The translations under genes were made by a program, and so were the position numbers. Below are positions 1 to 7,690 of a stretch of 26,519 bases of DNA, one piece after another. The number at the start of each line of letters is the position of its first letter. The stretch's first letter is position 1. The notes beneath the pieces are model-generated. The model had not been told where the DNA came from. It saw only the letters and a program-made list of their open reading frames with translations, and ran no database searches. This DNA is from JAYQUR01 sp038133505 (lineage in GTDB: Bacteria > Pseudomonadota > Alphaproteobacteria > MPNO01 > UBA830): assembly GCA_038133505.1 (NCBI GenBank), contig JAYPTI010000025.1, positions 1 through 26,519 on the forward strand, in the 5' to 3' direction.

Positions 1-3
1 AGC

Positions 4-1194
4 ATGGCGAAGGAAAAGTTCGAACGTACGAAGCCGCATTGCAACGTTGGCACCATCGGCCACGTGGATCACGGCAAGACGTCGCTGACGGCAGCGATCA
101 CGAAGGTTCTTGCGGAGACGGGCGGCGCGACGTTCACGGATTACGCGAACATCGACAAGGCGCCTGAGGAGCGGGAGCGCGGTATCACGATCGCGACGGC
201 GCACGTGGAGTACGAGACGGAGAACCGTCACTACGCGCACGTGGATTGCCCCGGCCATGCGGACTACGTGAAGAACATGATCACGGGCGCTGCGCAGATG
301 GACGGCGCGATTCTTGTGGTTTCGGCCGCGGACGGCCCGATGCCGCAGACGCGCGAGCACATTCTTCTGGCGCGCCAGGTCGGCGTTCCGGCGATCGTCG
401 TGTTCCTGAACAAGTGCGACCAGGTCGACGACGAGGAGCTTCTGGAGCTTGTCGAGCTTGAGGTTCGCGAGCTTCTGTCGTCCTACGACTTCCCGGGCGA
501 CGACATTCCGATCGTGAAGGGCTCTGCGCTTGCGGCGCTTGAGGATTCTGACCGGGCTCTGGGTCACGATGCGATCACGGAGCTGATGGCTGCGGTCGAT
601 GCGTACATTCCGCAGCCGGAGCGTCCGAAGGACCTTCCGTTCCTGATGCCGATCGAGGACGTCTTTTCGATCTCGGGCCGCGGGACGGTTGTGACGGGGC
701 GCATCGAGCGCGGCATCGTGAACGTCGGCGACAACGTTGAGATCGTTGGCATCAAGGACACGGCGACGACGGTTGTCACGGGTGTCGAGATGTTCCGGAA
801 GCTTCTGGACAGCGGCGAGGCCGGCGACAACGTGGGCTGCCTGCTGCGCGGCATCGACCGCGAAGAGGTCGAGCGCGGCCAGGTTCTTGCGAAGCCGGGT
901 TCGATCACGCCGCACACGAAGTTCAAGGCGGAAGCGTACATCCTGACGAAGGAAGAGGGGGGGCGTCACACGCCGTTCTTCACGAAGTACCGTCCGCAGT
1001 TCTACTTCCGGACGACGGACGTTACGGGTCAGGTGGATCTTCCGGAAGGCACGGAGATGGTGATGCCGGGCGACAACATCTCGATGGACGTCGAGCTGAT
1101 CGCGCCGATCGCGATGGACGAGGGTCTGCGGTTCGCGATCCGCGAAGGCGGCCGCACCGTCGGTGCAGGCGTCGTTGCAGGAATCACCGAGTAA
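4..1194 (+). CDS. tuf: Elongation factor Tu
   Basis: EF-Tu is the GTPase that carries aminoacyl-tRNA to the ribosomal A site in the cytoplasm. The 396-residue protein is full length for the family. The G1 loop GHVDHGKT is at residues 19-26, the switch I RGITI at 59-63 with Thr62, DCPGH at 81-85, NKCD at 136-139 and SAL at 174-176; the two beta-barrel domains follow. The start lies three bases inside the window, so its ribosome binding site and upstream neighbours (expected fusA, rpsG, rpsL) are not visible. rpsJ begins 34 bases downstream with no visible terminator, so tuf and the S10 operon may be co-transcribed. Codon use differs from the genes that follow: CTT is common for leucine and I find no CTC. 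Confidence 0.98.
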   Translation: MAKEKFERTKPHCNVGTIGHVDHGKTSLTAAITKVLAETGGATFTDYANIDKAPEERERGITIATAHVEYETENRHYAHVDCPGHADYVKNMITGAAQMDGAILVVSAADGPMPQTREHILLARQVGVPAIVVFLNKCDQVDDEELLELVELEVRELLSSYDFPGDDIPIVKGSALAALEDSDRALGHDAITELMAAVDAYIPQPERPKDLPFLMPIEDVFSISGRGTVVTGRIERGIVNVGDNVEIVGIKDTATTVVTGVEMFRKLLDSGEAGDNVGCLLRGIDREEVERGQVLAKPGSITPHTKFKAEAYILTKEEGGRHTPFFTKYRPQFYFRTTDVTGQVDLPEGTEMVMPGDNISMDVELIAPIAMDEGLRFAIREGGRTVGAGVVAGITE

Positions 1195-1228
1195 AGACTG
1201 AACGGAAGGCCTTTAGAGGGTTACGAAC

Positions 1229-1537
1229 ATGGATAATCAGAATATCCGCATCAGGCTGAAGGCCTTCGATCACCGCGTTCTGGACGCGTCGACGGGTGAA
1301 ATCGTCGACACGGCCAAGCGCACCGGCGCCGAGGTTCGGGGGCCGATCCCGCTCCCGACCAAGATCGAGAAGTACACCGTTCTCCGGTCGCCGCATGTAG
1401 ACAAGAAGTCGCGCGAGCAGTTCGAAATCCGGACGCACAAGCGGCTTCTCGACATCATCGATCCGACGCCCCAGACGGTGGACGCGCTCATGAAGCTCGA
1501 CCTCGCCGCCGGCGTCGACGTCGAGATCAAGCTCTAG
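1229..1537 (+). CDS. rpsJ: Small ribosomal subunit protein uS10 (S10/NusE)
   Basis: S10 sits in the head of the 30S subunit and, as NusE, pairs with NusB in transcription antitermination. The 102-residue length is normal. The N-terminal IRIRLKAFDH and the central IPLPTKIEKYTVLRSPHVDK segment are family hallmarks; the extended loop between them includes GPIPLPT. An AGAGGG Shine-Dalgarno lies about eight bases before the ATG. It is the first gene of the classical S10 operon and is followed ten bases later by rplC. Leucine is coded mainly by CTC here, in contrast to tuf. Confidence 0.98.
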   Translation: MDNQNIRIRLKAFDHRVLDASTGEIVDTAKRTGAEVRGPIPLPTKIEKYTVLRSPHVDKKSREQFEIRTHKRLLDIIDPTPQTVDALMKLDLAAGVDVEIKL

Positions 1538-1547
1538 GAACCGAACG

Positions 1548-2342
1548 ATGCGCTCCGGAATGATCGCACAGAAAGTGGGCATGACCCGCATCTTCACGGA
1601 TGCGGGCGAGCATGTACCCGTGACTGTGCTGAAGGTTGACGGCTGCCAGGTCGTCGACGTTCGCACCAAGGACAAGCATGGCTACACCGCCGTCCAGATC
1701 GGCGCCGGTGCGGCAAAGCCGAAGAACACGTCGAAGCCGATGCGCGGCCACTTCGCCAAGGCGAAGGTCGAGCCCAAGCGTCGTCTCGTCGAGTTCCGGG
1801 TGAGCGAAGACGCGATGCTCAATGTCGGCGACGAGATCACGGCGGACCATTTCGTCGCGGGTCAGTTCGTCGACGTCGCCGGCACGTCTATCGGCAAGGG
1901 CTTTGCAGGCGGCATGAAGCGTCACAACTTCGCCGGCCTCGAAGCATCGCACGGCGTGTCGATCAGCCACCGCAGCCACGGCTCCACCGGTAACAGCCAG
2001 GATCCGGGCAAGGTGTTCAAGGGCAAGAAAATGGCCGGCCACATGGGCGCCGAGCGCGTCACGGTCCAGAACCTACCCGTCATCCGCACCGATGCGGACG
2101 AAGGCCTGATCTTCGTTCGCGGCAGCGTGCCGGGTCACGACGGCGGCTGGGTCGAGATTTCGGACGCCGTCAAGCGCGCCGCGCCGGAAGACCTGCCGTT
2201 CCCGGCGGCGATCCGCGGCGGTGCGTCGGCGGAGGCCGAGGAACCCGCAGTGGAAGAGCCCGAGGCGGAAGTGGCGGAAGAAGCCGCCGCGCCCGCTCAA
2301 GAGGCTGCGCCGGTCGAAGACGCCGAAGAGAAGAAGGAATAG
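1548..2342 (+). CDS. rplC: Large ribosomal subunit protein uL3, with long acidic C-terminal tail
   Basis: L3 is a primary 23S rRNA binder that starts 50S assembly and reaches close to the peptidyl-transferase centre. The start RSGMIAQKVGMTRIF and the core motif PGKVFKGKKMAGHMG (about residues 150-165) identify it. The protein is 264 residues, whereas the usual length is about 210. The extra 45 or so residues after about residue 220 are almost entirely Ala, Glu, Val and Pro, a low-complexity acidic tail that alphaproteobacterial L3 proteins often carry. The AGGAA before the start overlaps the rpsJ stop codon, which suggests translational coupling. rplD follows after six bases. Confidence 0.97.
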   Translation: MRSGMIAQKVGMTRIFTDAGEHVPVTVLKVDGCQVVDVRTKDKHGYTAVQIGAGAAKPKNTSKPMRGHFAKAKVEPKRRLVEFRVSEDAMLNVGDEITADHFVAGQFVDVAGTSIGKGFAGGMKRHNFAGLEASHGVSISHRSHGSTGNSQDPGKVFKGKKMAGHMGAERVTVQNLPVIRTDADEGLIFVRGSVPGHDGGWVEISDAVKRAAPEDLPFPAAIRGGASAEAEEPAVEEPEAEVAEEAAAPAQEAAPVEDAEEKKE

Positions 2343-2348
2343 CGCGCC

Positions 2349-2969
2349 ATGAAGTGCGACGTTCTCACATTGGAAAACACGAAGGCGGGCTCGATCGATC
2401 TCGCGGACGGTGTGTTCGGCGCGGAAGTGCGCAAGGACATCATTGCCCGCATGATTAACTGGCAGCTCGCGAAGCGCCGCGGCGGCAACCACAAGACCAA
2501 GACGGTCTCGGAAATCAGCGGCACGACGGCGAAGCCGTGGCGCCAGAAGGGCTCCGGCCGCGCCCGCCAGGGAAGCCTGCGCTCGGTGCAGTTCCGTGGC
2601 GGCGCCGTCAGCATGGGGCCCGTGGTCCGCGACCACAGCCATAAGCTGCCGAAGAAGGTCCGCAAACTCGCCATGCGCTCGGCGCTCTCGAGCAAGCAGG
2701 CCGAAGGCAAGCTGATCGTCATCGACAGCGCTGCGCTCGATGCACCGAAGACCAAGGATCTCGCGGCCAAGTTCACGGCTCTCGGCTGGAACAACGTTCT
2801 GGTGGTGACCGGCGCCGAGGTCGATGCGAACTTCGCGCGCGCCGCCGCCAATCTGGCGAATGTCGACGTGCTGCCGCAGCAGGGTGCGAACGTCTACGAC
2901 ATCGTGCGCCGCGACACGCTGGTCCTGACCAAGGAAGCCGCAGAACACCTGCAGGAGCGCCTGTCATGA
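2349..2969 (+). CDS. rplD: Large ribosomal subunit protein uL4
   Basis: L4 binds 23S rRNA early in assembly, and its extended loop lines the peptide exit tunnel. In E. coli it also represses the S10 operon, but whether that holds here cannot be seen because no S10 leader is present upstream of rpsJ. At 206 residues the length is normal. The loop region TAKPWRQKGSGRARQGSLRS, about residues 58-77, is the tunnel-lining signature. The stop codon overlaps the rplW start in an ATGA junction. Confidence 0.97.
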   Translation: MKCDVLTLENTKAGSIDLADGVFGAEVRKDIIARMINWQLAKRRGGNHKTKTVSEISGTTAKPWRQKGSGRARQGSLRSVQFRGGAVSMGPVVRDHSHKLPKKVRKLAMRSALSSKQAEGKLIVIDSAALDAPKTKDLAAKFTALGWNNVLVVTGAEVDANFARAAANLANVDVLPQQGANVYDIVRRDTLVLTKEAAEHLQERLS

Positions 2970-3289
2970 GCTGGAAATATCACCGTCCGGTCAAGATTTC
3001 GGCCGCTTCCGCTTGCGACGTGATCCTGTCGCCCGTGATCACCGAAAAGGCGACCATGGGCTCGGAGCACAATCAGGTCACCTTCCGCGTGCCCCTGTCG
3101 GCCTCCAAGCCGGCGATCCGGGCAGCGGTCGAGGAGCTGTTCAAGGTCAAGGTGAAGGCGGTGAACACCGTCTGCCAGCAGGGCAAGACCAAACGGTTCC
3201 GCGGCCAGATCGGCAAGCGTCCGGACTTCAAGAAGGCGATCGTCACCCTCGAAGAGGGCCACAACATCGACGTGACGACGGGAATCTGA
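2966..3289 (+). CDS. rplW: Large ribosomal subunit protein uL23
   Basis: L23 lies at the tunnel exit and is the docking point for trigger factor and the signal recognition particle. The 107-residue protein contains VITEKATM at about residues 25-32. Its Glu27 matches the docking glutamate of E. coli L23 (by motif alignment). About ten extra residues precede the usual start. The basic loop GKTKRFRGQIGKRPDFKKAIVTL near the C-terminus is typical, given here from residue 73 onward. The start shares an ATGA overlap with the rplD stop; rplB begins four bases after its stop. Confidence 0.96.
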   Translation: MSWKYHRPVKISAASACDVILSPVITEKATMGSEHNQVTFRVPLSASKPAIRAAVEELFKVKVKAVNTVCQQGKTKRFRGQIGKRPDFKKAIVTLEEGHNIDVTTGI

Positions 3290-3293
3290 ACCT

Positions 3294-4121
3294 ATGGCGT
3301 TGAAACAATACAAACCGAACACGCCGGCGACGCGGGGTCTAGTCCTCGTCGACCGGTCCGAGCTTTGGAAAGGCAAGCCTGTCAAGAGCCTGACGGAAGG
3401 TCTGACCAAGAGCGGCGGCCGCAACAACAAGGGCCGGATCACCGCGCGTCGTCGCGGCGGCGGCCACAAGCGGCTGTATCGCGTGATCGACTTCAAGCGT
3501 CGCAAGTTCGACGTGTCGGCGACCGTCGAGCGGCTGGAATACGATCCGAACCGGTCGGCCTTCATCGCGCTGATCAACTACGACGACGGCGAGCAGGCCT
3601 ATATCCTGGCGCCGCAGCGGCTGCAGGTGGGTGACAAGGTCATCGCCGCGGACCGCGCGGACATCAAGCCGGGCAACGCGATGCCGATGGAAAACATGCC
3701 GGTCGGCACCATCATCCACAACGTGGAGATGAAGCCGGGCCGCGGCGGCCAGATGGCGCGCGCAGCCGGCACTTACGTTCAGCTTGTCGGCAAGGACTCC
3801 GGGTATGCGCAGCTTCGGCTCGCGTCTGGCGAACTGCGCATGGTGCCCGGCAAGTGCATGGCCACCGTCGGTGCGGTATCGAACTCCGACAACCAGAACA
3901 TCAATCTCGCGAAGGCGGGCCGCAAGCGCTGGCTCGGCAAGCGCCCGCAGGTGCGTGGCGTCGCGATGAACCCGGTCGATCACCCGCATGGCGGCGGCGA
4001 AGGCCGCACCTCGGGCGGCCGCCATCCGGTTTCCCCGTGGGGCAAGCCGACCAAGGGCGCACGGACGCGGAAAAAGAAGAAGTCCGACGATCTGATCATG
4101 CGCCGGCGGCGGAAGAAGTAG
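3294..4121 (+). CDS. rplB: Large ribosomal subunit protein uL2
   Basis: L2 is needed for subunit association and peptidyl-transferase activity and is among the most conserved ribosomal proteins. At 275 residues it has normal length. The motif DHPHGGGEG (residues 229-237) carries His230, which corresponds to E. coli His229 near the catalytic centre. GGRNNKGRIT at 41-50 and the lysine/arginine-rich C-terminus (259-275) bind 23S rRNA. The start lies four bases after rplW. Its tail sequence runs directly into the strong Shine-Dalgarno of rpsS. Confidence 0.98.
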   Translation: MALKQYKPNTPATRGLVLVDRSELWKGKPVKSLTEGLTKSGGRNNKGRITARRRGGGHKRLYRVIDFKRRKFDVSATVERLEYDPNRSAFIALINYDDGEQAYILAPQRLQVGDKVIAADRADIKPGNAMPMENMPVGTIIHNVEMKPGRGGQMARAAGTYVQLVGKDSGYAQLRLASGELRMVPGKCMATVGAVSNSDNQNINLAKAGRKRWLGKRPQVRGVAMNPVDHPHGGGEGRTSGGRHPVSPWGKPTKGARTRKKKKSDDLIMRRRRKK

Positions 4122-4137
4122 GAAAAGGAGAGGCACT

Positions 4138-4416
4138 TTGGCCCGTTCAGTCTGGAAAGGTCCGTTCGTCGACGGCTATCTCCTCAAGAAGGCGGAGGAG
4201 ACGCGCGCGTCCGGCCGCAAGGATGTCATCAAGATCTGGTCTCGTCGTTCGACGATCCTGCCGCAGTTCGTGGGTCTCACGTTCGGCGTGCACAACGGCC
4301 AGAAGCACATTCCGGTGCTCGTGACCGAAAACATGGTCGGCCACAAGTTCGGCGAGTTCGCGCCGACGCGGACCTATTACGGCCACGCCGCCGACAAGAA
4401 AGCGAAGAGGGGCTGA
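4138..4416 (+). CDS. rpsS: Small ribosomal subunit protein uS19, TTG start
   Basis: S19 sits in the 30S head, contacts S13 and lies near the A-site tRNA. The 92-residue product reads ARSVWKGPFVDGYLL after the initiator, which matches the family N-terminus exactly. The only start that gives this N-terminus is TTG at 4138. A GGAG at 4127-4130 leaves a seven-base spacer, and no in-frame ATG is available between the rplB stop and this point. TTG starts are uncommon for highly expressed ribosomal genes and may tune the output. rplV starts two bases after the stop. Confidence 0.97.
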   Translation: MARSVWKGPFVDGYLLKKAEETRASGRKDVIKIWSRRSTILPQFVGLTFGVHNGQKHIPVLVTENMVGHKFGEFAPTRTYYGHAADKKAKRG

Positions 4417-4418
4417 TC

Positions 4419-4799
4419 ATGGGCAAACCCTCCTTCCAGCGGCGCCTGTCGGACAACGAGGCGAAGGCATTCGCCAAGACGATCCGCGTCAGCCCGCAGA
4501 AGCTGAATCTCGTGGCGCAGTCGATCCGCGGCCTTCCGGCCGAGCGGGCGCTGGCCGAGCTGAGCTTCTCGCGCAAGCGCATTGCCGGCACCGTGAAGAT
4601 GGTCCTGCAGGCGGCGATCGCGAACGCCGAAAACAATCACCAGCTCGACGTCGACCGCCTGGTCGTCGCCGAAGCGACGGTCGGCAAGGCCTTCGTCATG
4701 AAGCGCTTCCGGGCGCGTGCCCGCGGCCGTGCGGGACGCATCCATAAGCCGTTCAGCAATCTCACGGTCGTCGTACGCGAAGTCGAGGAGGACGCGTAA
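4419..4799 (+). CDS. rplV: Large ribosomal subunit protein uL22
   Basis: L22 spans the 50S subunit; its beta-hairpin forms the constriction of the exit tunnel with L4. At 126 residues it has normal length. IRVSPQKLNLVAQSIRG (about residues 22-38) is the family core, and ARGRAGRIHKPFSNLTVVV from about residue 101 is the hairpin and final strand. The stop TAA shares one base with the ATG of rpsC (TAATG), so the two are probably translationally coupled. Confidence 0.96.
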   Translation: MGKPSFQRRLSDNEAKAFAKTIRVSPQKLNLVAQSIRGLPAERALAELSFSRKRIAGTVKMVLQAAIANAENNHQLDVDRLVVAEATVGKAFVMKRFRARARGRAGRIHKPFSNLTVVVREVEEDA

Positions 4800-5479
4800 T
4801 GGGTCAGAAAGTCAATCCGATCGGTCTGCGCGTCGGCATCAACCGCACCTGGGACTCCCGTTGGTACGCCAACGACGAGAACTACGGCGACCTGCTGCAC
4901 GAAGACATCAAGCTTCGCGATTATCTGTTCGGTCGCCTGTCGCAGGCCGGCATCAGCCGCATCGTGATCGAGCGTCCGGCGAAGAAGGCCCGCGTGACGA
5001 TCCATTCCGCGCGTCCGGGCGTGGTGATCGGCAAGAAGGGCGCCGACATCGAGAAGCTGCGTCGCGACGTCGCGCAGATGACGGACAGCGAGGTGCACCT
5101 GAACATCGTCGAGATCCGCAAGCCGGAGATCGATGCGAAGCTGGTGGCCGAGAACATCGCCCAGCAGCTCGAGCGCCGCGTTGCGTTCCGCCGCGCCATG
5201 AAGCGTGCGGTCCAGTCCGCCATGCGCCTCGGCGCCGAAGGCATCCGGATCAATTGCGCCGGCCGTCTCGGCGGCGCGGAAATCGCGCGGACGGAATGGT
5301 ATCGCGAAGGCCGGGTTCCGCTGCACACGCTGCGCGCCGACGTCGATTACGGCACGGCGACCGCACGCACCACCTACGGTGCCTGCGGCGTGAAGGTCTG
5401 GATCTTCAAGGGTGAAATCCTTCAGCACGACCCGATGGCGCAGGAAAAGCGCCTGCAGGACCAGCAGGTCGGCCGCTGA
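4799..5479 (+). CDS. rpsC: Small ribosomal subunit protein uS3
   Basis: S3 lies at the mRNA entry pore of the 30S subunit and takes part in the ribosomal helicase with S4 and S5. The N-terminal MGQKVNPIGLRVG is diagnostic. A type II KH domain is seen around residues 60-110 with the GVVIGKKGADI loop. The C-terminal domain contains GRLGGAEIARTEWYREGRVPLHTLRA split over about residues 155-181. At 226 residues it is normal. rplP follows after 26 bases. Confidence 0.97.
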   Translation: MGQKVNPIGLRVGINRTWDSRWYANDENYGDLLHEDIKLRDYLFGRLSQAGISRIVIERPAKKARVTIHSARPGVVIGKKGADIEKLRRDVAQMTDSEVHLNIVEIRKPEIDAKLVAENIAQQLERRVAFRRAMKRAVQSAMRLGAEGIRINCAGRLGGAEIARTEWYREGRVPLHTLRADVDYGTATARTTYGACGVKVWIFKGEILQHDPMAQEKRLQDQQVGR

Positions 5480-5505
5480 GGCACGAGTTACGGGAATAAG
5501 TAGAG

Positions 5506-5928
5506 ATGCTCGCACCGAAAAGAACAAAGTTCCGCAAGGCCCACAAAGGCCGGATCAAGGGGAACGCGAAGGGCGCAACGACGCTGAACTTCGGCTCGTT
5601 CGGCCTCAAGGCCACGACGCCGGGCCGCGTTACCGCGCGCCAGATCGAGGCCTCGCGTCGCGCGATCACGCGCCACATGCGCCGCTCCGGCCGCGTCTGG
5701 ATACGCATCTTCCCGGATGTCCCGGTTTCGCAGAAGCCGGCCGAAGTCCGCCAGGGCAAGGGCAAGGGCTCGCCGGAATACTGGGCGTGCCGCGTGAAGC
5801 CGGGCCGGATCATGTTCGAGATCGACGGCGTCCCGTCCGACATCGCGCGCGTCGCGCTCGAGCTGGCGGCGGCGAAACTCCCGGTCCAGACCCGCGTCGT
5901 GACGCGCCTGGTCGGCGGAGGAGAGTGA
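5506..5928 (+). CDS. rplP: Large ribosomal subunit protein uL16
   Basis: L16 helps organise the A site and the 5S rRNA region of the 50S subunit and is a late assembly protein. The N-terminus MLAPKRTKFRKAHKGR and the segment VRQGKGKGSPEYW at about residue 81-93 mark the family; the arginine of that segment aligns with the one hydroxylated in E. coli L16. The 140-residue length is typical. Its end carries GGAGGAG, which doubles as the Shine-Dalgarno for rpmC, and the TGA stop overlaps an ATG of the next gene. Confidence 0.97.
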   Translation: MLAPKRTKFRKAHKGRIKGNAKGATTLNFGSFGLKATTPGRVTARQIEASRRAITRHMRRSGRVWIRIFPDVPVSQKPAEVRQGKGKGSPEYWACRVKPGRIMFEIDGVPSDIARVALELAAAKLPVQTRVVTRLVGGGE

Positions 5929-5930
5929 TG

Positions 5931-6131
5931 ATGGCGAACGCCGAAGACCTGCGGCAGAAGTCCGACGACGAGCTTAACGATGAGCTCCGGAATCTGAAGC
6001 GCGAGCAGCTGAACCTGCGCTTTCAGCGCGCGTCCGGCCAGCTCGAGGCGACGAGCCGCGTGCGCGAGGTGCGCCGCGACATCGCCCGCATCAACACGAT
6101 CATGAACGAACGCCGCCTGGCGGCGTCGTAA
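5931..6131 (+). CDS. rpmC: Large ribosomal subunit protein uL29
   Basis: L29 is a small coiled-coil-like protein at the tunnel exit, next to L23. The 66-residue product contains the family pattern ELNDELRNLKREQLNLRFQ followed by RVREVRRDIARINTIMNER. Two adjacent ATG codons (5928 and 5931) are possible. I chose 5931 because it lies seven bases after GGAGGAG at 5917-5923. The 5928 start would add one Met and give an ATGA overlap with rplP. The family identification does not depend on the choice. Confidence 0.92.
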   Translation: MANAEDLRQKSDDELNDELRNLKREQLNLRFQRASGQLEATSRVREVRRDIARINTIMNERRLAAS

Positions 6132-6146
6132 GGACGGACAGAGCAG

Positions 6147-6383
6147 ATGCCCAAACGAATTCTCCAGGGGACGGTTGTCTCGAACAAGGCCGACAAGACC
6201 GTGACGGTTCTCGTCGAACGCCAGATTCAGCATCCCCTCTACAAGAAGATCATCCGGCGGTCGAAGAAGTTCGCGGCGCACGATCCGGAAAACCGGTGCA
6301 ACGAGGGCGATACCGTCCGCATCCAGGAATGCCGGCCGATTTCCAAGAGCAAGACCTGGGAAGTGATCTTCGACGACGCGTAA
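6147..6383 (+). CDS. rpsQ: Small ribosomal subunit protein uS17
   Basis: S17 is an OB-fold primary binder of the 16S rRNA 5' domain. The 78-residue protein begins MPKRILQGTVVSNKADKTVTV and contains HPLYKKIIRRSKKF in the middle and GDTVRIQECRPISKSKTW towards the end, all family signatures. It lies 15 bases after rpmC and 27 bases before rplN, in the standard S10/spc order. Confidence 0.96.
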   Translation: MPKRILQGTVVSNKADKTVTVLVERQIQHPLYKKIIRRSKKFAAHDPENRCNEGDTVRIQECRPISKSKTWEVIFDDA

Positions 6384-6410
6384 TGCGGCTGAGGTACAAG
6401 GACTAGACGA

Positions 6411-6779
6411 ATGATTATCCCCGAATCCAACCTCGAGGTCGCCGACAACTCCGGTGCGCGCCGCGTGCAGTGCATCCGGATCATCGGCGGATCGAAGCGC
6501 CGCTGGGCCACCGTCGGAGACGTGATCATCGTTTCCGTGAAGGAGGCGATCCCGCGCGGCCGCGTGAAGAAGGGTGACGTGCACCGCGCCGTCATCGTCC
6601 GCACGGCGAAGGAAATCCGGCGCCCCGACGGCACGACGATCCGGTTCGACCGGAACGCCGCGGTGCTGCTGAACAATGCGAACGAGCCGATCGGCACGCG
6701 CATTTTCGGCCCGGTCACGCGCGAACTGCGCGCCCGGCGCTACATGAAGATCATCTCGCTCGCCCCCGAAGTTCTCTAG
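6411..6779 (+). CDS. rplN: Large ribosomal subunit protein uL14
   Basis: L14 sits at the subunit interface, forms inter-subunit bridges and is the target of the silencing factor RsfS. The 122-residue length is exact for the family. The start MIIPESNLEVADNSGARRV and the core RGRVKKGDVHRAVIVRTAK (about residues 47-65) are diagnostic, as is FDRNAAVLLN. It is the first gene of the classical spc operon. No promoter is evident in the 27-base gap after rpsQ, so it is probably read with the S10 genes. Confidence 0.97.
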   Translation: MIIPESNLEVADNSGARRVQCIRIIGGSKRRWATVGDVIIVSVKEAIPRGRVKKGDVHRAVIVRTAKEIRRPDGTTIRFDRNAAVLLNNANEPIGTRIFGPVTRELRARRYMKIISLAPEVL

Positions 6780-6802
6780 GGCGGGCAGAACGGAGCAAGA
6801 CA

Positions 6803-7117
6803 ATGGCTGCGCGAATCAAGAAAGGCGACGAGGTGATCGTCATCTCGGGCCGAGACAAGGGCAAGAAAGGCAACGTGCTGCGCGTGCTGTCGGACGAGAA
6901 CCGCGTGATCGTCCAGGGCGTCCACGTCGTGAAGCGGCATCAGCGCCAGACCCAGACCCAGCAGGGCGGTATCGTCGAGATCGAGGGCTCGATCCACGTC
7001 TCGAACGTCGCTCTGCTCGACCCCGATAGCGGAGACGCCACGCGCGTCGGTTTCCGCACGCTGGAAGACGGCCGCAAGGTGCGGTTCGCCAAGCGTTCCG
7101 GCGAAGTGATTGACTGA
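6803..7117 (+). CDS. rplX: Large ribosomal subunit protein uL24
   Basis: L24 is an initiator of 50S assembly that binds the 5' region of 23S rRNA. A KOW motif is visible at residues 4-31 (IKKGDEVIVISGRDKGKKG). HVVKRHQRQTQTQQGGI in the middle and a DPDSGDATRVGFR segment near the end match the family. The length of 104 is normal. Its stop precedes the rplE ATG by ten bases. Confidence 0.96.
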   Translation: MAARIKKGDEVIVISGRDKGKKGNVLRVLSDENRVIVQGVHVVKRHQRQTQTQQGGIVEIEGSIHVSNVALLDPDSGDATRVGFRTLEDGRKVRFAKRSGEVID

Positions 7118-7127
7118 GGACACCGGT

Positions 7128-7673
7128 ATGGCTGCCCGTCTGAAAGAGCTCTACGATTCCGAAATTCGCGCCTCGATGCGCGAGCAGTTCGGCTATGCGA
7201 ACCCCATGCAGATTCCGCGCCTCGACAAGGTCGTGCTGAACATGGGCGTCGGCGATGCCGTCAACGATTCCAAGAAGGTCGACCACGCCGCGCGCGACAT
7301 GACCGCGATCGCCGGCCAGAAGCCGATTATCGTTCGCGCGAAGAAGTCGGTTGCGACCTTCAAGCTGCGCGAGGGTATGCCGATCGGCGTGAAGGTGACG
7401 CTGCGGCGCGACCGGATGTACGAGTTCATCGATCGTCTCGTGACGATCGCGCTGCCGCGCGTCCGCGACTTCCGCGGGCTGTCGCCGAAAAGCTTCGACG
7501 GCCGCGGCAACTATGCGATGGGCATTCGCGAACAGATCATCTTCCCGGAAATCGACTACGACCAGGTCGACGAGTTCCGGGGCATGGACATCGTCGTTTG
7601 CACGACCGCGAGCGATGACGAGCAAGCTCGTGCGCTGCTCAAGGCTTTCAACTTCCCGTTCATTACGGACTGA
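7128..7673 (+). CDS. rplE: Large ribosomal subunit protein uL5
   Basis: L5 binds 5S rRNA and makes bridge B1b with S13. The product is 181 residues from the ATG at 7128. An in-frame TTG at 7110 would add six residues inside rplX, but a GAGGAC just before 7128 and the usual family start AARLKELY favour the ATG. PRLDKVVLNMGVGDA (about residues 29-43), RGNYAMGIREQIIFPEIDYD (about 127-146) and the final KAFNFPF are family hallmarks. Confidence 0.96.
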   Translation: MAARLKELYDSEIRASMREQFGYANPMQIPRLDKVVLNMGVGDAVNDSKKVDHAARDMTAIAGQKPIIVRAKKSVATFKLREGMPIGVKVTLRRDRMYEFIDRLVTIALPRVRDFRGLSPKSFDGRGNYAMGIREQIIFPEIDYDQVDEFRGMDIVVCTTASDDEQARALLKAFNFPFITD

Positions 7674-7690
7674 CGGGCAGGGAGGACTTT

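Noticed and set aside
956..963. Run of G in tuf as a possible frameshift
   Set aside because: The reading frame continues with the correct conserved residues (EEGGRHTPF), so the run is genuine coding sequence.
5406..6803. Long minus-strand open frame over rplP-rplN (and similar ones at 10666-11952 and 15276-16691)
   Set aside because: These are shadows of strongly conserved plus-strand genes; GC-rich third positions keep the opposite frame open. The translations resemble no known family.
7110..7127. TTG start for rplE inside rplX
   Set aside because: The ATG at 7128 has a Shine-Dalgarno and gives the usual L5 N-terminus.
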